64,000 nt of DNA from Onchidella celtica (lineage: Eukaryota > Mollusca > Gastropoda > Systellommatophora > Onchidiidae). The position numbers were made by a program, and so were the translations under genes. How positions within the stretch are numbered: the stretch's first letter is position 1; each line of letters begins with the position of its first letter. This document shows, in pieces, positions 1 through 12,671 of this stretch. The notes under the pieces were generated by a model. It was not told the DNA's origin, made no database searches, and saw nothing but the letters and a program-made list of their open reading frames with translations. The stretch lies in contig OZ007570.1 of assembly GCA_963931925.1 (NCBI GenBank), positions 37,628,620-37,692,619 of the forward strand. Reading direction: 5' to 3'.

Positions 1-242
1 GTTGAAAAGGGTCCACTTCTCAGTATCCCACAAAATCTATAGCTGAAAAGGACCCACTTCTCAGTATCCCACAAAAGCTATAGCTGAAAAGGACCCACTT
101 CTCAGTATCCCACAAAATCTGTAGCTGAAAAGGGCCCACTTCTCAGTATCCCACAAAATCTATAGCTGAAAAGGGTCCACTTCTCAGTATCCCACAAAAT
201 CTATAGCTGAAAAGGACCCACCTCTCAGTATCCCACAAAATC
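1..242. repeat. 41-bp minisatellite, about 6 copies, cut by window edge
   Basis: Tandem units of 41 bp, each containing the words CCACTTCTCAGTATCCCAC and TATAGCTGAAAAGG, follow one another with a few substitutions (GGGTCC / GGACCC / GGGCCC; TCTATAGC / GCTATAGC / TCTGTAGC). The array starts at or before base 1 and stops abruptly at about 242, so its true length is unknown. The substitutions are concentrated at a few positions. Confidence 0.95.
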
Positions 243-1377
243 AAGATATCGAACCGGCTGGAATCGGAGTCGTCCACCGCAAAATTTAAACAAAGTTGGC
301 GTTTGTCCAGCACGGGTTACCTGGTGAAAGCCCGTCGCGCCTGACGCCCGACTGGCTTGGAGGAGAAGATTTCATCATCAGTTTGCGCACGTGCTTTTCT
401 CGCTGGTGTTTTTGTTTACACCGGGCCAGAAGTAAGTAGTGTGAGCAAGCTATATTTAGAATGCCATAAACTGGAAAATGAGATAAGGAAAGACGCGAGT
501 CGGACTGTGTGGGGTTAATAGTCGCCAGGGGCGGGTCTACGGAAAAAAGAGGGGGTGTTTGGTGGTGCAGAAAGAGTTTGGTCAGTGAATAATCTGGATC
601 TACTATTTTTTATACTATAAGCATGGTTGCCTCTCGAGGAACTGTAGAACTCGGATCTACGCGATGTGCGGCATTTTTGCTAAGAGCTTTAGTACGAGTA
701 TCTCTATATTAAAAACAAACAAACAAAAACTATGGTTTATCTTTATATTTTCTGCAACGGAACTAAAAAAAAAGTTGGATTATTTTTGCAGATGTCCTAT
801 AGAATTCATTTATTTTAGACGCACGAGGCTCTTTCCTACTTACGACGCCATTATACCACTTAATAGATCGTTGGTGCTTTGTGGAGAATGGGATTTCTAA
901 AACAGCTGTGAAGGAAAACCATAGCCTTGCAAATATTACGAGCAAAACGGGCTCAGGCACAGATTTCATGTTCAGAGAAAACTGAGTTTACTAACTTTGA
1001 CTGAGCTCTTTCTTTCATAAACTACGGTACGTTATATTTAGATGACAATTTTAGCGGACAGAGTCCATTTCTGTCAATGCTACTGAAGTAGGTTGTACAA
1101 TGCTGTATTAGTTTGGGCTTGGAGCCAATAGCACATCATTTCTACATTGTGACTTAGCCCGTTTTCCACGTGGACTCTTCATTTTGTTCTGTGGTCCAAT
1201 TACTTTTCAGAACAATTTGTCCACAAACTGGCTGCCTAAAAAAACTAGTTTATTCCATTGCTCGTCTTTGAATGTTTCTTGACTGGACATTTAGCAGTTT
1301 TGTTTGTTTGTTTGTTTGTTTTAAAGTGAGATCATAGCCTACTAGTTATCAAATTATAATAGTAAAGAGTAAAAGTG
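243..1377. other. Unassigned non-coding stretch
   Basis: No ORF with recognisable protein similarity and no exon-like reading frame was seen. A short (GTTT)n run lies at about 1300-1321. Short ORFs here look random in composition. Confidence 0.5.
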
Positions 1378-1770
<393 letters not shown>

Positions 1771-1784
1771 TGTAGATATTTCAC

Positions 1785-4700
1785 ACCTCTGAAAGTGATG
1801 ATGAAATGAGTTCGGTTGGAGCCTGTAGAACTGATGGAAGGAGAGATAAATTAGCTGTCAGCCTTTTCTTTCACCAGAACCAGGGGCGCATCCTTCTTTC
1901 GTAACTGAAATACCTTTCGTGCCAGACACGAATGGAAGAAACAGAACAGTAAAAGAAAACTAAACGTTTGTCAGATCAGAGTTGCTTTGTCACGATCAGT
2001 CCCAGTGCCCCTTAGCCAAAGTTGGTCTCTCCTCAGTGTTCAACTCCATGGCCTTCTGAACGAAAAAAAAAAGACGTGTATACACATTTACAAAATTCTT
2101 TTCAAATCTATACAAAACATCGTTTGAGAATGTTGTCAGCATAATAAAGTTTAATTGGAACTATTTAATTCCATGTGTGAAATTTAAACTAATGAAGCTC
2201 TGAATACCAAACATAAATGAAGTACCCAAATAGATCGTGAAAGGCGCCAAGTGGCCATCACAGTGCCAACGCGATATAAACCCTAAACTCAAACTAAAAA
2301 AAAAACAAAAAACTTACAGACTGCTAGCGGTGCAGGGCAGAGCATAAAGCTTGCGTCTTCAGACTGCGGGTAACATTTGATCTACTCTGCACTGTTGGCA
2401 GTCTGTACTCTGATTTAGCGTTGAACTGTATTTTGGAAGAGCCTGCACAGTTGCTCCTCTGTTAGGGCGTACGACCCGGGTACGAGAGGTCTCACGTTCA
2501 AAATCTCGCTCTGACGAGGAGCATCTTAAGTACATTAATTTCTCGCCAAGTTTTTTTGGACTTTGAGTTTGAGTTTGGAGAAAGCAGTTGACACGACAAA
2601 CAGTCACATTGAGCTAGGAAGGACCAAGACGATAGGCAGATAGACAGACTATAACGGGACCATAAGACCGGAGGAGACTGTTCCGGAAGCACCCACCAAC
2701 CACCCGCGAGTTGTTCAGACATTCACTTATTGGAAATGAAACGGAGGCATAAATTTCGTTTATGATATAGCACCATTGTGCTTAATCACTGACGCAAAAA
2801 ACCCGAAGACAAAAAAATTCTGGCGAATCGACATCGACTGGTAATCATATCAAATTTAGGCATGCACCAGCTGTCTTTCATCAGCCACCTATAATATGTC
2901 GTTGAATGGTGACGTGTCGACCTATTGTTTCAGTGAGACCTCACGCACCAGCCAACCAATTTGTTCTCATTGGAACTCGAAGTCGTGACGTCACCTCACA
3001 ACCAGTTGGTAGATCAAAGTCCGCGAGTGTGCGACTTGGCTAAACCATCTATGAATGAATGGTTGCTGTGAAATTACCTTATCTGTATATATAAAACGTA
3101 CCGATCCAAAATCAGGATTGGTCGTTTGGCGGTCAATTTTAAGTCCAGTCCTACAATTCCATTTGAGTTTTTGAGCATTTTCACGAAGCAGATGACACTG
3201 ACCTTGCAAGCTCAGGTCAAGTTACACAAAAAAAAATATATAAATTAATAAAACAACAACTACAAAAAAAAAATAAAAAAATCACGCCAACACAGAAGTA
3301 GCTGTTTATTTATGTCCATGAACCCCAGAATGTACGCTAGCGTAAAGAACACTAACGCATTGTTATGTGAGAATTGTACAGGAAGTAGTGGCGGGAATGG
3401 CACAGGCAGGAAGACGGCCAGGAGCGATAACCAGCGTTGCCGGTGAGGACTCTCAAAAATCCCAAGAAACCAGTTTAATAAGTTCCAAAAAATGGTACCA
3501 ACAAAAAAATCATTTTTTTTCTCAACAACAACAAAAAAGAATACTTTAAAAATTTGTAATACACTGAATTTAAATTAAACAGTGCCAGTGACTGCTCATG
3601 GATGACGCAACAAATCCTCGCACACAACGTCACGGTCATGCCACAACTGCCCATTTCATTTTTGTGGGTATTTTGAGTTTAAATGCTCCCCTTCATCAGA
3701 CAGTCGCGTTGTATCGTTCATTGTTTTGTTTTGTTGACATACGTTTTTAAGAAGAAATGCACGTCCACCCAAATCACCATTTAATTAATTGCCCCCTAAT
3801 CCATTCATTTGCAGGTTTTCCAAAGCACAAAACAGAAACACATTCATTAAAAATCTACTCCACAGGTCCACATAACTTGGCCGCGTTGATAAAAATGGAG
3901 ATAACCGCATTTTTTTTTTAGCAAAAAAAAAAAAAAAGTCTAATGCTGCCAACCTGAAACAGTGGATCGCCTTGAGCAGGTCACGTCACTAGGGTTAGGC
4001 CTACTTCCGTAATCTTGGACACATCTCGCTGACGCTGGCCAGTGTCGGAGTGACATGGAAAGAAAGTCATGCGTATTTGGCGGGAACGGGGCAGGTAAAT
4101 ATCGCGCATCACGAATACATACATGTACACGCAATAATGTTTTTTCCTGAGATAGAAAAAAAGAATTGAAACTCTTGGAAGTGCAAAAATGTTACCAAGA
4201 AACCTTCAAAGATAGAAAACTTCTCCCATCAAACTTGTGTTTCGGCCCTTGAGTTCCTTGCACCAGCAGTTCCTAACCTTATTCAGGCAACCACCCCCTT
4301 AGGCTCCACATTTTCTGTCCTCCCCCCCCCCCCCCCCCACGGCCCACACAAAATCATTAACCAGACCCAACAGATACATATCATGAGAACACAATACACA
4401 CAAATTATGTAGGATCGAACACCTAGTCTTCTCTCGGATAAGGACGAAAAACTCGGAGGTCTAGTATGCATGTTTCGCACGTTAGATACCTTGGCAGTTG
4501 AAAGTCGAGAAGAGCAGGCCGAAAAAGGCCGCTGCCCGGGCGAAATTCTAAAAAAAAAAACAACTAATCCCTAGCACCAGAAACAAGAGCAAGAAAAGTG
4601 AGATGTAAATGCCAAGAGCAGCGAAACCTCCTAAAATAAAGTCCTAGATACACACTATAATTATTGTAATTAATAATTTATGAACCAGGGTGTTTTCCTG

Positions 4701-5188
4701 CTTTTCAAAAATGTTTTTTTGTTTTCAGTTGAGTTCTAGTGAATATGATAATATCCATGCAACAAATTTCACGAAGAAAGAGGAAAGGTTACAAGAATCG
4801 ATTATCAGGTGGGTTAAGCACTACATTTTCAACAACGATTATACACCTCAGATTCGGCCACTCGCACTTCAATTGTGGATTACAAGGGGCTTTTCCAGGA
4901 CTAACTATTAAATCCCAGTGCCATCTCCAAGGTACCAGATGGTGGCGGACACGTTCTCGTATTTAATTTATCCATTTATTTATTTGACATATAATTTATG
5001 TCTCTTTTTATATTTGTTGAGATACTTTCCACTTTTATACAGATGCTTTTATTTTAGATCAGAGGAAAATTTCAGTGCCTTTCCAAAGCTAATCCACAAT
5101 TTCCAGGGCTTTGCATTTTTTTGTTTTGTTTATGTTTTATCTATAAATTCCAGGGCTTTTCCTGAGATCCCGGAGGGCTGCGGAGGAA
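1785..5188. other. Non-coding, repeat-rich stretch
   Basis: I see no gene. It holds a possible tRNA-like repeat head (about 2450-2520), one copy of a dispersed repeat (2564-2710, listed separately), A-rich runs at 3226-3282 and 3910-3937, and a C17-type homopolymer at about 4323-4339. Short ORFs have no recognisable domains. Confidence 0.5.
2564..2710 (+). repeat. Dispersed repeat family A, copy 1 (SINE-like)
   Basis: The stretch begins GAGTTTGAGTTTGG, continues through a CGACA-type core and a segment reading GACAGACTATAACGGGACC, and ends CACCAACCACCCGC. Equivalent order and words recur at 20085-20226 and 54722-54895, diverged by substitutions and small indels. No coding potential is visible. 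It could be the body of a SINE or the 3' end of a LINE; the family name is unknown to me. Confidence 0.6.
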
Positions 5189-5373
5189 AGCTGGGTTCTC
5201 ATGTGTACGGAAACGGAAACGGAAACGGCAAAAAATCCCTCATACGATAAAATGAAAGAGTGTTTCCATGTGTACGGAAACGGCGTGCGGAAACATTCTT
5301 TCTATTTCACTACTTGAAGGCTCTTTCACGTTTCCGTAGCCGTTTCCATTTCCGTATACATGAGAACCCAGCT
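5189..5373. mobile_element. 185-bp hairpin MITE with long terminal inverted repeats
   Basis: The left end reads AGCTGGGTTCTCATG then GTGTACGGAAACGG; the right end is its inverted complement (CCGTTTCC...TATACATGAGAACCCAGCT), giving an approximately 35-bp terminal inverted repeat with few mismatches. The interior repeats GGAAACG units in both orientations. A possible 3-bp duplication (GAA) flanks it, which is weak. No ORF lies inside, so it would be non-autonomous. Confidence 0.75.
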
Positions 5374-6099
5374 GAACAGTGGGAAGCTGTCAACTGTCAT
5401 TCAGTAGCAGCAACATTGCAACAAATACTTTCATTTCCCCATATATACAAGTTTGTTTTGGACATTAAAACATAAGAGAAACAGTAGCCTGTCAGTTATG
5501 AAAGAAGATTTTTTTTTTTTTAACAATCTAAAACTGATTCCTTATTTTTGTTTGTTTGTTTGTTAAAATGGCAGTCGTACCGACATTGATTCTCTAGTGT
5601 TAAGATTTAAAAATTTTTAATTTTTATGATTAGGGTCCCCCCCCCCCCCCCCCCAAGTTATTTAGCATCCCTACGTCAATCCAACGTAGATTTGCATGGG
5701 ATTTCCATATGCTTGGTAAGATTACCGTAGAGTCGGTTTCCCTACATCAAACCAACGGCAGCACGATGTCGTAACCAGCGGATCTGCATGGGAATGACGT
5801 CATTCGTACATAATTAGCCTATATGTGCCTACTTGAAGTTAGACGTACGCATCTGATTTCTTCAGAGTTGCTAGTTGGAAGGGCTCAGGAATGTTGTTAC
5901 AAATACGTACTCTCCCGAGGTTGTTTTTTTTTTTTTGCTCTAGGGGTACGTATTTTAAAGCCTTTTGTGACTCCAGAGCTAGAGAGCTACTCCCGAAATA
6001 CTTCTAACAACAGCCGAAATTAATTATTCTTTCTGATTTTCTTCTTGCTTTCCTCCTGTGTCTTTTTTTGTTTGTTTGTTTGTTTTGTTAGTTTGAAAG
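5374..6099. other. Non-coding stretch with homopolymers
   Basis: No gene seen. It holds a C17-type run at about 5638-5655, a T11 run near 5927 and a (GTTT)n run at about 6068-6083. Two loosely similar segments containing 'CCCTACRTCAA..CCAACG' and 'TGCATGGGA' (about 5660-5705 and 5740-5795) suggest an old degenerate repeat. Confidence 0.4.
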
Positions 6100-6623
6100 G
6101 ATAGGGGACAGGGTTAGAGATTCGATAAGATTTAGGGCTGAGGATAATGACAGGGTTGGTGATTCGATAAGATTTAGGGCTGAGGATAAGGACAGGGTTA
6201 GAGATTCGATATGATTTAGGGCTGAGGATAATGACAGGGTTGGTGATTCGATAAGATTTAGGGCTGAGGATAAGGACAGGGTTAGTGATTCGATAAGATT
6301 TAGAGCTGAGGATAATGACAGGGTTGGTGATTCGATAAGATTTAGGGCTGAGGATAAGGACAGGGTTAGTGATTCGATAAGATTTAGGGCTGAGGATAAG
6401 GACAGGGTTAGGGATTCGATAAGATTTAGGGCTGAGGATAAGGACAGGGTTAGGGATTCGATAAGATTTAGGGCTGAGGATAAGGACAGGGTTAGTGTGT
6501 GATTCGATACGATTTATGGCTGAGGATAATGACAGGGTTAGTGATTCGATAAGATTTAGGGCTGAGGATAATGACAGGGTTAGTGATTCGATAAGATTTA
6601 GGGCTGAGGATAATGACGGGGTT
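6100..6623. repeat. 42-bp minisatellite, about 12 copies
   Basis: Units of 42 bp contain ATTCGATAAGATTTAGGGCT and GAGGATAA(T/G)GACAGGGTT. Two alternating variants occur (AATGACAGGGTTGGTG and AAGGACAGGGTTAGNG), so the array probably grew partly by duplication of dimers. Because 42 is a multiple of three, the minus strand reads as a 14-residue peptide repeat, which I regard as incidental. Confidence 0.95.
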
Positions 6624-8613
6624 GGAGGTATACATGTACTTACCCCCCGCCCCTAGTGCAAAACGCTTGAGGATCAGAGTAAGGACGAAAGTGAGGGTTT
6701 TAGGTTTCAAGAGCCAAGGCATCAAAAACTTCTTATGCTTATAAATTTCAGTACAAACTGTGCTTGTGACTGTCACGGTCTGCCTGACCGACGTCAGAAT
6801 GACCTTGTGGGATCAGAGTTTCCATCTGGCCAGAAGAGCTATTCCTAATCATCATGTTTAAAATCGTCATGAACCGATTTGCATAGGCAAAAGTTAACAA
6901 AATTGAAACTTTTTTCAGAAAAAGCTTTAGCAAACAGACCACCTGTAATATAATTTTACGGCAGTTGTTATAGATGACCAAATATCAGCCCGACACCCCG
7001 CCGCTCCCTAAAAAGACAGACGAAAGATGGGAGCACGGGGGATGTAAATGAATCGTCACTGCTCTGCGCTGATGGCATTTAAGTCCTTCATTGACACTTC
7101 TGAGATTTAAGAAAAAAAAAAGTGTTTTTTTTCCTGTGATTTGATGACTATGATTCGATTAGATTCTTGCATTTTCTTATATCATTGACGGGTTTCTTTT
7201 TCTATAATATCTGATAGCCCTCGTGGTCGGGAATGCAGTGAACCGTCAATTGCCTTTTGGCATACGTCTCATTATCTTAGAGCAGTGACAGAATGAACAA
7301 TGGCCACACATCAGACTTCCCGCTTTCCACGCGCTTTCTTTTCTGAAGACGCAGTTCCAATCCAAGCCCCGTAGACATTTTTTTATTATTATTGTAAATA
7401 AACAACTAAGTGGGATAGGTTACATTATAGCGGCACAGATATATTTCACCCCGAGATAAAAGTCCTTGTAATATTTGTGTAGGCACGTAGACAATATTAT
7501 TACATAAGAATACATTTCCTCAACTCTTGAGAATTATCTGGGTCGTGATACCAGTGGAACAATGATAAGGCAACCACTCTTGAACTGAGATGCCGTTCCT
7601 AAATACATTGCTCTTGAGAGAGCGATACTACAGTTCTCCAAAGTGCCTGTCAAACACGAGTTTCGGGTCTTGAATTCTTTACACTCTCACTGTCTAATCT
7701 CAGGTCACAAGTCTGGGTGTTTTCATTCAGCCCACTCGGTGGGCTTAATTCCGGAGTTCTGAATCTTAGTCACGCACGAATCGCACAAGTCATCTAAACT
7801 ATCACCAGTGCTGTAGATTTCTCAGTCGCAGAGTGGCACCAAAGATACTAGATAATAATATCTATTGTCGTTGGTGGCATACAGCTACGGGATAGCAATC
7901 ATTGTGTACGGTTCCATGTGTTCCTTAGGATTTAGCATTCAAGATAGAACACAATTTTATAAAACCATTTTACATACGCCACGTGGACATGTTAGCAAAC
8001 TAGGCAAGGCTACCTTACCAAAAGCCCCTATCAACCACCCGTGTAAAAAAAACAATAAAGAAACAATACAATGAATCAGAAAAGAAAAGGTTTGCCACAT
8101 TTTAATTTTGTTTCCAAGTGCGACTGCTACCTCATAGATTTTCTCTTTTCTTGAAATACATCTGTATTTTATTCAGGGATCGGAATTGAGGTATGACAGC
8201 ATTTAGTATGTACTAGTGATACTTTATAGGACATATATTTTTCAGGACGTTGACAGAGTTGAACCGCAAGCTCGCTTTGAGGGTGTCAACAGGTTTTGTT
8301 TGTTTTTTTGTATTATTCCTGCGGGCACCTTCAGTTAATTTCCACAACTGCTTTGTTCCCGTTGCGAAGACAGTGTGAAACGTCCACACAGAATGCAGAC
8401 GGGAAAGGGAATCAAACATCTGGGTGCCCTGCAACCAGTCAGATGGTAGTTACTGCTCGTGCTATACACACTTTAATGGATTGTCCAAAGGTGCATATGT
8501 GAGGGTGTGGAAATTTTAGAAAAAAAAGGGGGGGGGGGGAACGAAAGAAAACACAGAAAGAAAGAAAGAAATGAAAGAGACTACTTGAACTCTTAAATCA
8601 TCAACTGTCCTAA
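6624..8613. other. Non-coding stretch
   Basis: No recognisable gene or element. A G11-type run occurs at about 8528-8539 next to GAAA repeats. A short perfect hairpin (AGCCCACTCGGTGGGCT) is at about 7728-7744. Confidence 0.4.
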
Positions 8614-8865
8614 GGGAGTATCACACTAAGCCCGGAACGTCACAGCCGGCTGCTGGCAGATAAGAAGTGCACACCATAATTTACTATATTTTTTCTTAGT
8701 AAATCCAGGAAGACCCCACCATACATGTACTAAGCCCGGTCAGATACAGTCAGTTTCCGCCATTATTTTTTTCTTGGGTGTACATTTTGCTGGCAGCAAC
8801 TGTTTGTGACGTTCCGGGTTTAGTACAGTATCTACTAATCTAGTACCTTTGGTATGATACCCTCC
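8614..8865. mobile_element. MITE with long inverted repeats and TAA target duplication (Harbinger-like)
   Basis: The ends are inverted: GGGAGTATCA on the left and TGATACCCTCC on the right. Inside, CCCGGAACGTCACA...GCTGGCAG on the left (about 8630-8660) pairs with the complement of GCTGGCAG...TGTGACGTTCCGGG on the right (about 8792-8820). TAA lies directly outside both ends (8611-8613 and 8866-8868), as expected for PIF/Harbinger elements. No ORF is present. The family assignment rests only on the 3-bp duplication and G-rich ends. Confidence 0.65.
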
Positions 8866-8868
8866 TAA

Positions 8869-11800
8869 TACTGACAAAACACAGTATGCCACAGACAATA
8901 CGCCAGAATAAAGTAAATCAGAACACAAGAGATTTGTGTGATTAAAGTTTAATGAAATAACCCATTGATCATGTTGAGAATGAATGTTTCATCAGTACAA
9001 TTAAATCCCTCGGTGTGAAAGACAACAAGGTCTATGATAAATACCAGAAATGCCACAAAAAAAACAACACAAATCCCACTCTTGTACTTGTAGTATCGAA
9101 CCCGAACTCACTCGTTATGGTCACATAGACAACATACTGGTCTGGTAGATAAATGACTTTCAATTTTTCATTCAAATACATGTAACTTCTGACTGTTCTT
9201 AAATAGAAAGAAAATACAATACCTCTTATCATTAAAATTACGTTGTTGGGTCATCCTACAGGTGTGACACGACAGAGAGGACCTCCGTTCTTAAACACCT
9301 ACATTAACTTACGCCAAATCAAATTCACAGCATCAACACATAAATTAAATATACTACAAGTACCATGTAAATAATTCATCATTAATTCATCGGCCGATTG
9401 TTGGAACTACAGCTTTCTATGTAAAGTACTACGCTCCCCTAACTACAGCCTGAAAAGCTAGTTTTAACGAGGTTCCCATAACCAACTGATGCCATGGGAT
9501 ATTCCTAACTAAAGCCTACTAAACGGCATTTCTCCCATTATTTTATGCTTGTGGAATGAATAAATTATGAGAGAACCTCACATAGTGGGTATGTAGCGCT
9601 ATAATGTAACCTATCCCCAAAGTCTGGATTCACAGACACTTTTCCTTTATAATATGAAAATTTAATTTTTTCTGGGTATTTCAGATCCAAGACGACTTTG
9701 AAACTGCTAACACAAGATCCCATTGAACATGTGCCCAACAAGAATAAAAAATTGGTATTTGTATTTTTAACTGTGCAAAATTTTGCCCACTCATGCTAGA
9801 AAAGAAGCGAGGGGGTAGGGATAAAAGACACGTTTCACTGGATGAAAAGCCTTTCTCGCTTTCTGTCTCATTAAGAAAAGACTGAAACCCTTGTACAATG
9901 CAGTTAAAAAGTGAAAACACCGTAGGAGGTAAAAGGTTACGGTCAGTTTGAAAGGGGCCTTTCCTCTCTATTATGTCACACGGGGGAACACACATACATG
10001 TACTTAACAAACCTGCAACCTTCACCTTTGTTCTGTTGACATGCAGAAATAATAGTTGTATTCAGGTGTATCAACAACACACAATCCTGACACCAGTGTT
10101 TGATGATACATCATGAACATTCAGAGTCACACATTATAATACAATCTGGGATCTGAAGTGCCCCCATAGATCACAATATTTACCACAAAATCTTTCGACA
10201 TTATGAAATGGCATGGCCTATATGACTTCTTTCATGTTCCATATACTGTACATACACAGTAATTAATAACGAACATTTCATTTGAGAATGAGGATAATAT
10301 CATGGGGCAAATTACATCTGTTTGACGCTGTTTAATGTTGGAATTGGCAGAGTGCAGAAATCTTAACTTATAAATAGAACAGGCTAAACATGAAAATATT
10401 CATGACATAGCAGAGATTGTCGGTCAACTGTTGGAACCTGGTTAAAGCTGAACTTTAAAGGCTGTTCTTCAGGGGTCGCAGTATCTCACATAGATTAGAA
10501 AGTTATAGCTTGGCAGTGATTGCAACTCACTATTCTCTCTATCTGGCTTTGTCACTAGACCAGACCACAGCCCCTAACAACAGCCGACTGACACCTCATC
10601 TCCCCCCACCCAAAAGAACAAAACACTGAGATTTTGTCATAATCTCTATGAGATGCCACTTTCAAATCAAATTAAAAGTACATGTACTTTCACTTGATAA
10701 TTATAAAAACCATGGAGAAACTGCCATGTCGCAGCTGTATGATTTCTTAGGTGAGGCTTTGCTACATACAACTTTTCTTTTAGCAATATTTTGATTCTAT
10801 GAACACAGGCTTGAAAGTCAAATTCTTGGTACCAAATGATGCACATTGGCACCGATGACCTCCAAGAACCAAAGTTCATTACATTCAGTATAAATGATCC
10901 CTGCCTCTGTGATTCAACATTTTCATGACTTACTCAATATTGAAAGTCTGACAGAGCAACTCAAGAGAACTCAAGAGCATGCCATCATAACATCTGGAAA
11001 AAAAGAAAGGAAGAAAAATACGACCTTTTAAGAACCCCCAGTTCCACGACATATCTAGTATTTCCCTCCCATGACTTCCCATAGATTATGGTAATATTGT
11101 AATACTGAGTTTGGGGAATCCATTTACCAAATATTGGTATTACAGGACACAATGACATATGAATCATACTGTAATAACATTATTATCAATGTAATAGGGG
11201 TCCAGGAGGTAATATTATTATGTTACATTACATGCACTGCTTTGAAATACAGGTAGTCTATCTGATAAAAGAGTTGAAATGGCACTTACTGATACATATG
11301 TATTTTGTTCTAACTGGACATATGCAAGGCTGTACATGTAGGTATGTGTGTGGAAATGAAAGGTGAAGATAAAGGGAGGACGAGTGCTTGACATAATAGC
11401 TAAGGTTGTATGTAGATAAACAAACACAAAAGAAATTAAAATAAAAAAATTAGAACATTTTGCTGTTCCTCTATGGCAGACATGGGCAACCAGATCTGGT
11501 CTGCCAACCAAATTTTGGCTGGCCCTTGAGGTTGATTGAATCAAAGATACCAAATACAAGGAGATGAGACACTCCCTTCTTCCCTCCTCTAAAAACATCA
11601 TGCACACAGCTTGCCTGCTGATTGGGGGAGGGGTCCACAGTGCATTGCACAAAAAGAATGCTTAATATAATGATAAGTTGATGCGGATTTGTAACAGTGT
11701 TACCGCACCTAAAAAAAACCAGAGTTTTCCAACAGTAATTGAAGTTACAATTACAAAATAAATGACTTCAATCAAGGCCTACAGAGATAGGTGGCTAGTG

Positions 11801-12322
11801 AACAAAATTTAGTTTTTTCCCTAAATTGGCTTGTAAAATACAGCATTCTTCATAATTTCTGGGCATTTGCCGCGAGGTGGCTGTGCAAAATCTGTGCATG
11901 CTAAACGCCTTACTTGTCTCATCTGATTGTATCTAGTATCTCTGATTGAATATTACTTTACACACTGGTTACTAAGATATAGAAAAAATCATATCGTTAA
12001 ATCTTTGACAGTGCAAATTAAGCATCTGTTCCAAACACCCAATTCAGGATGCCAAGACAGATCTGGTTCATTTTACACTGCTTGTGTATGGAAATTATGT
12101 CTATGTATGTATCTTGTCTTTCTTGAAATTTCTCCAAATTTTCCCCACTTCAGACTTTGGTGGCTTTGATTTTAAATGAAGAGCCAAATCTGACCAAAGT
12201 AGTGCTTCTGAACAATTAAATTTAAATTGGTCCACTCCAGACAGTAAAGATGTACTGAAGTTAATAGGCACTGAGTGTTTTCTGATACTGTGTTACCAAC
12301 AATCTGGTTATAATATCTAACT
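8869..12322. other. Non-coding stretch
   Basis: No exon-like frames were found. A segment starting CAGACATGGGCAACCAGAT at about 11478 resembles the start of hAT-type elements, but no matching opposite end was found. AT-rich patches and short ORFs account for the rest. Confidence 0.4.
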
Positions 12323-12663
12323 CAAGAGTTTCTCAAGGTGGGCGGGGCAATATTTTGGTGGGGTGTAGGGATTTTTCATAGTGTATTTTAACGTTGTATA
12401 GATAAACAGTTGTTTGTTTGTGTAATGTTGGTAGTTTCCTTGTCTGGCCCAGATTAAAATTGAACTTAACAGATGCATGACTTTAATGGTGATGCACAAT
12501 CTAGCCTGTTAAACGCATTTTTGGTCACGTGATGTAACCTTTTTTTTAAAAAAAATTTTTTGTATGTACAGTATACCAGCTTCATCCGATCATCATGGAG
12601 CGCGGGTTTTTTTAAAATTGAAAACTGAAGTGAGGCTTGGGACCAAAAAGTTGAAAAACATTG
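12323..12663. mobile_element. Non-autonomous hAT-like element, 341 bp, perfect 8-bp TSD
   Basis: The left end is CAAGAGTTTCTCAAGGTGGG and the right end is the inverted GTTGAAAAACATTG. The 8-bp sequence ATCTAACT lies immediately outside both ends (12315-12322 and 12664-12671), an exact target-site duplication of hAT length. The left end is also clearly homologous to the reverse complement of the right end of the element at 22109-22271 (GTTTCTCAAGGTGGG...ATTTTGGTG), so the two are members of one family in opposite orientation. No transposase is encoded. Confidence 0.85.
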
Positions 12664-12671
12664 ATCTAACT

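Noticed and set aside
4893..5165. Possible element with repeated CCAGGGCTTT words
   Set aside because: Ends do not form a consistent inverted pair and flanks do not match.
6492..6776. ORF with 14-residue peptide repeats
   Set aside because: The 42-bp minisatellite keeps the frame open because its period is divisible by three; nothing suggests translation.
11478..11560. Left end of a hAT element (CAGACATGGGCAACC)
   Set aside because: No matching inverted end or 8-bp duplication found downstream.
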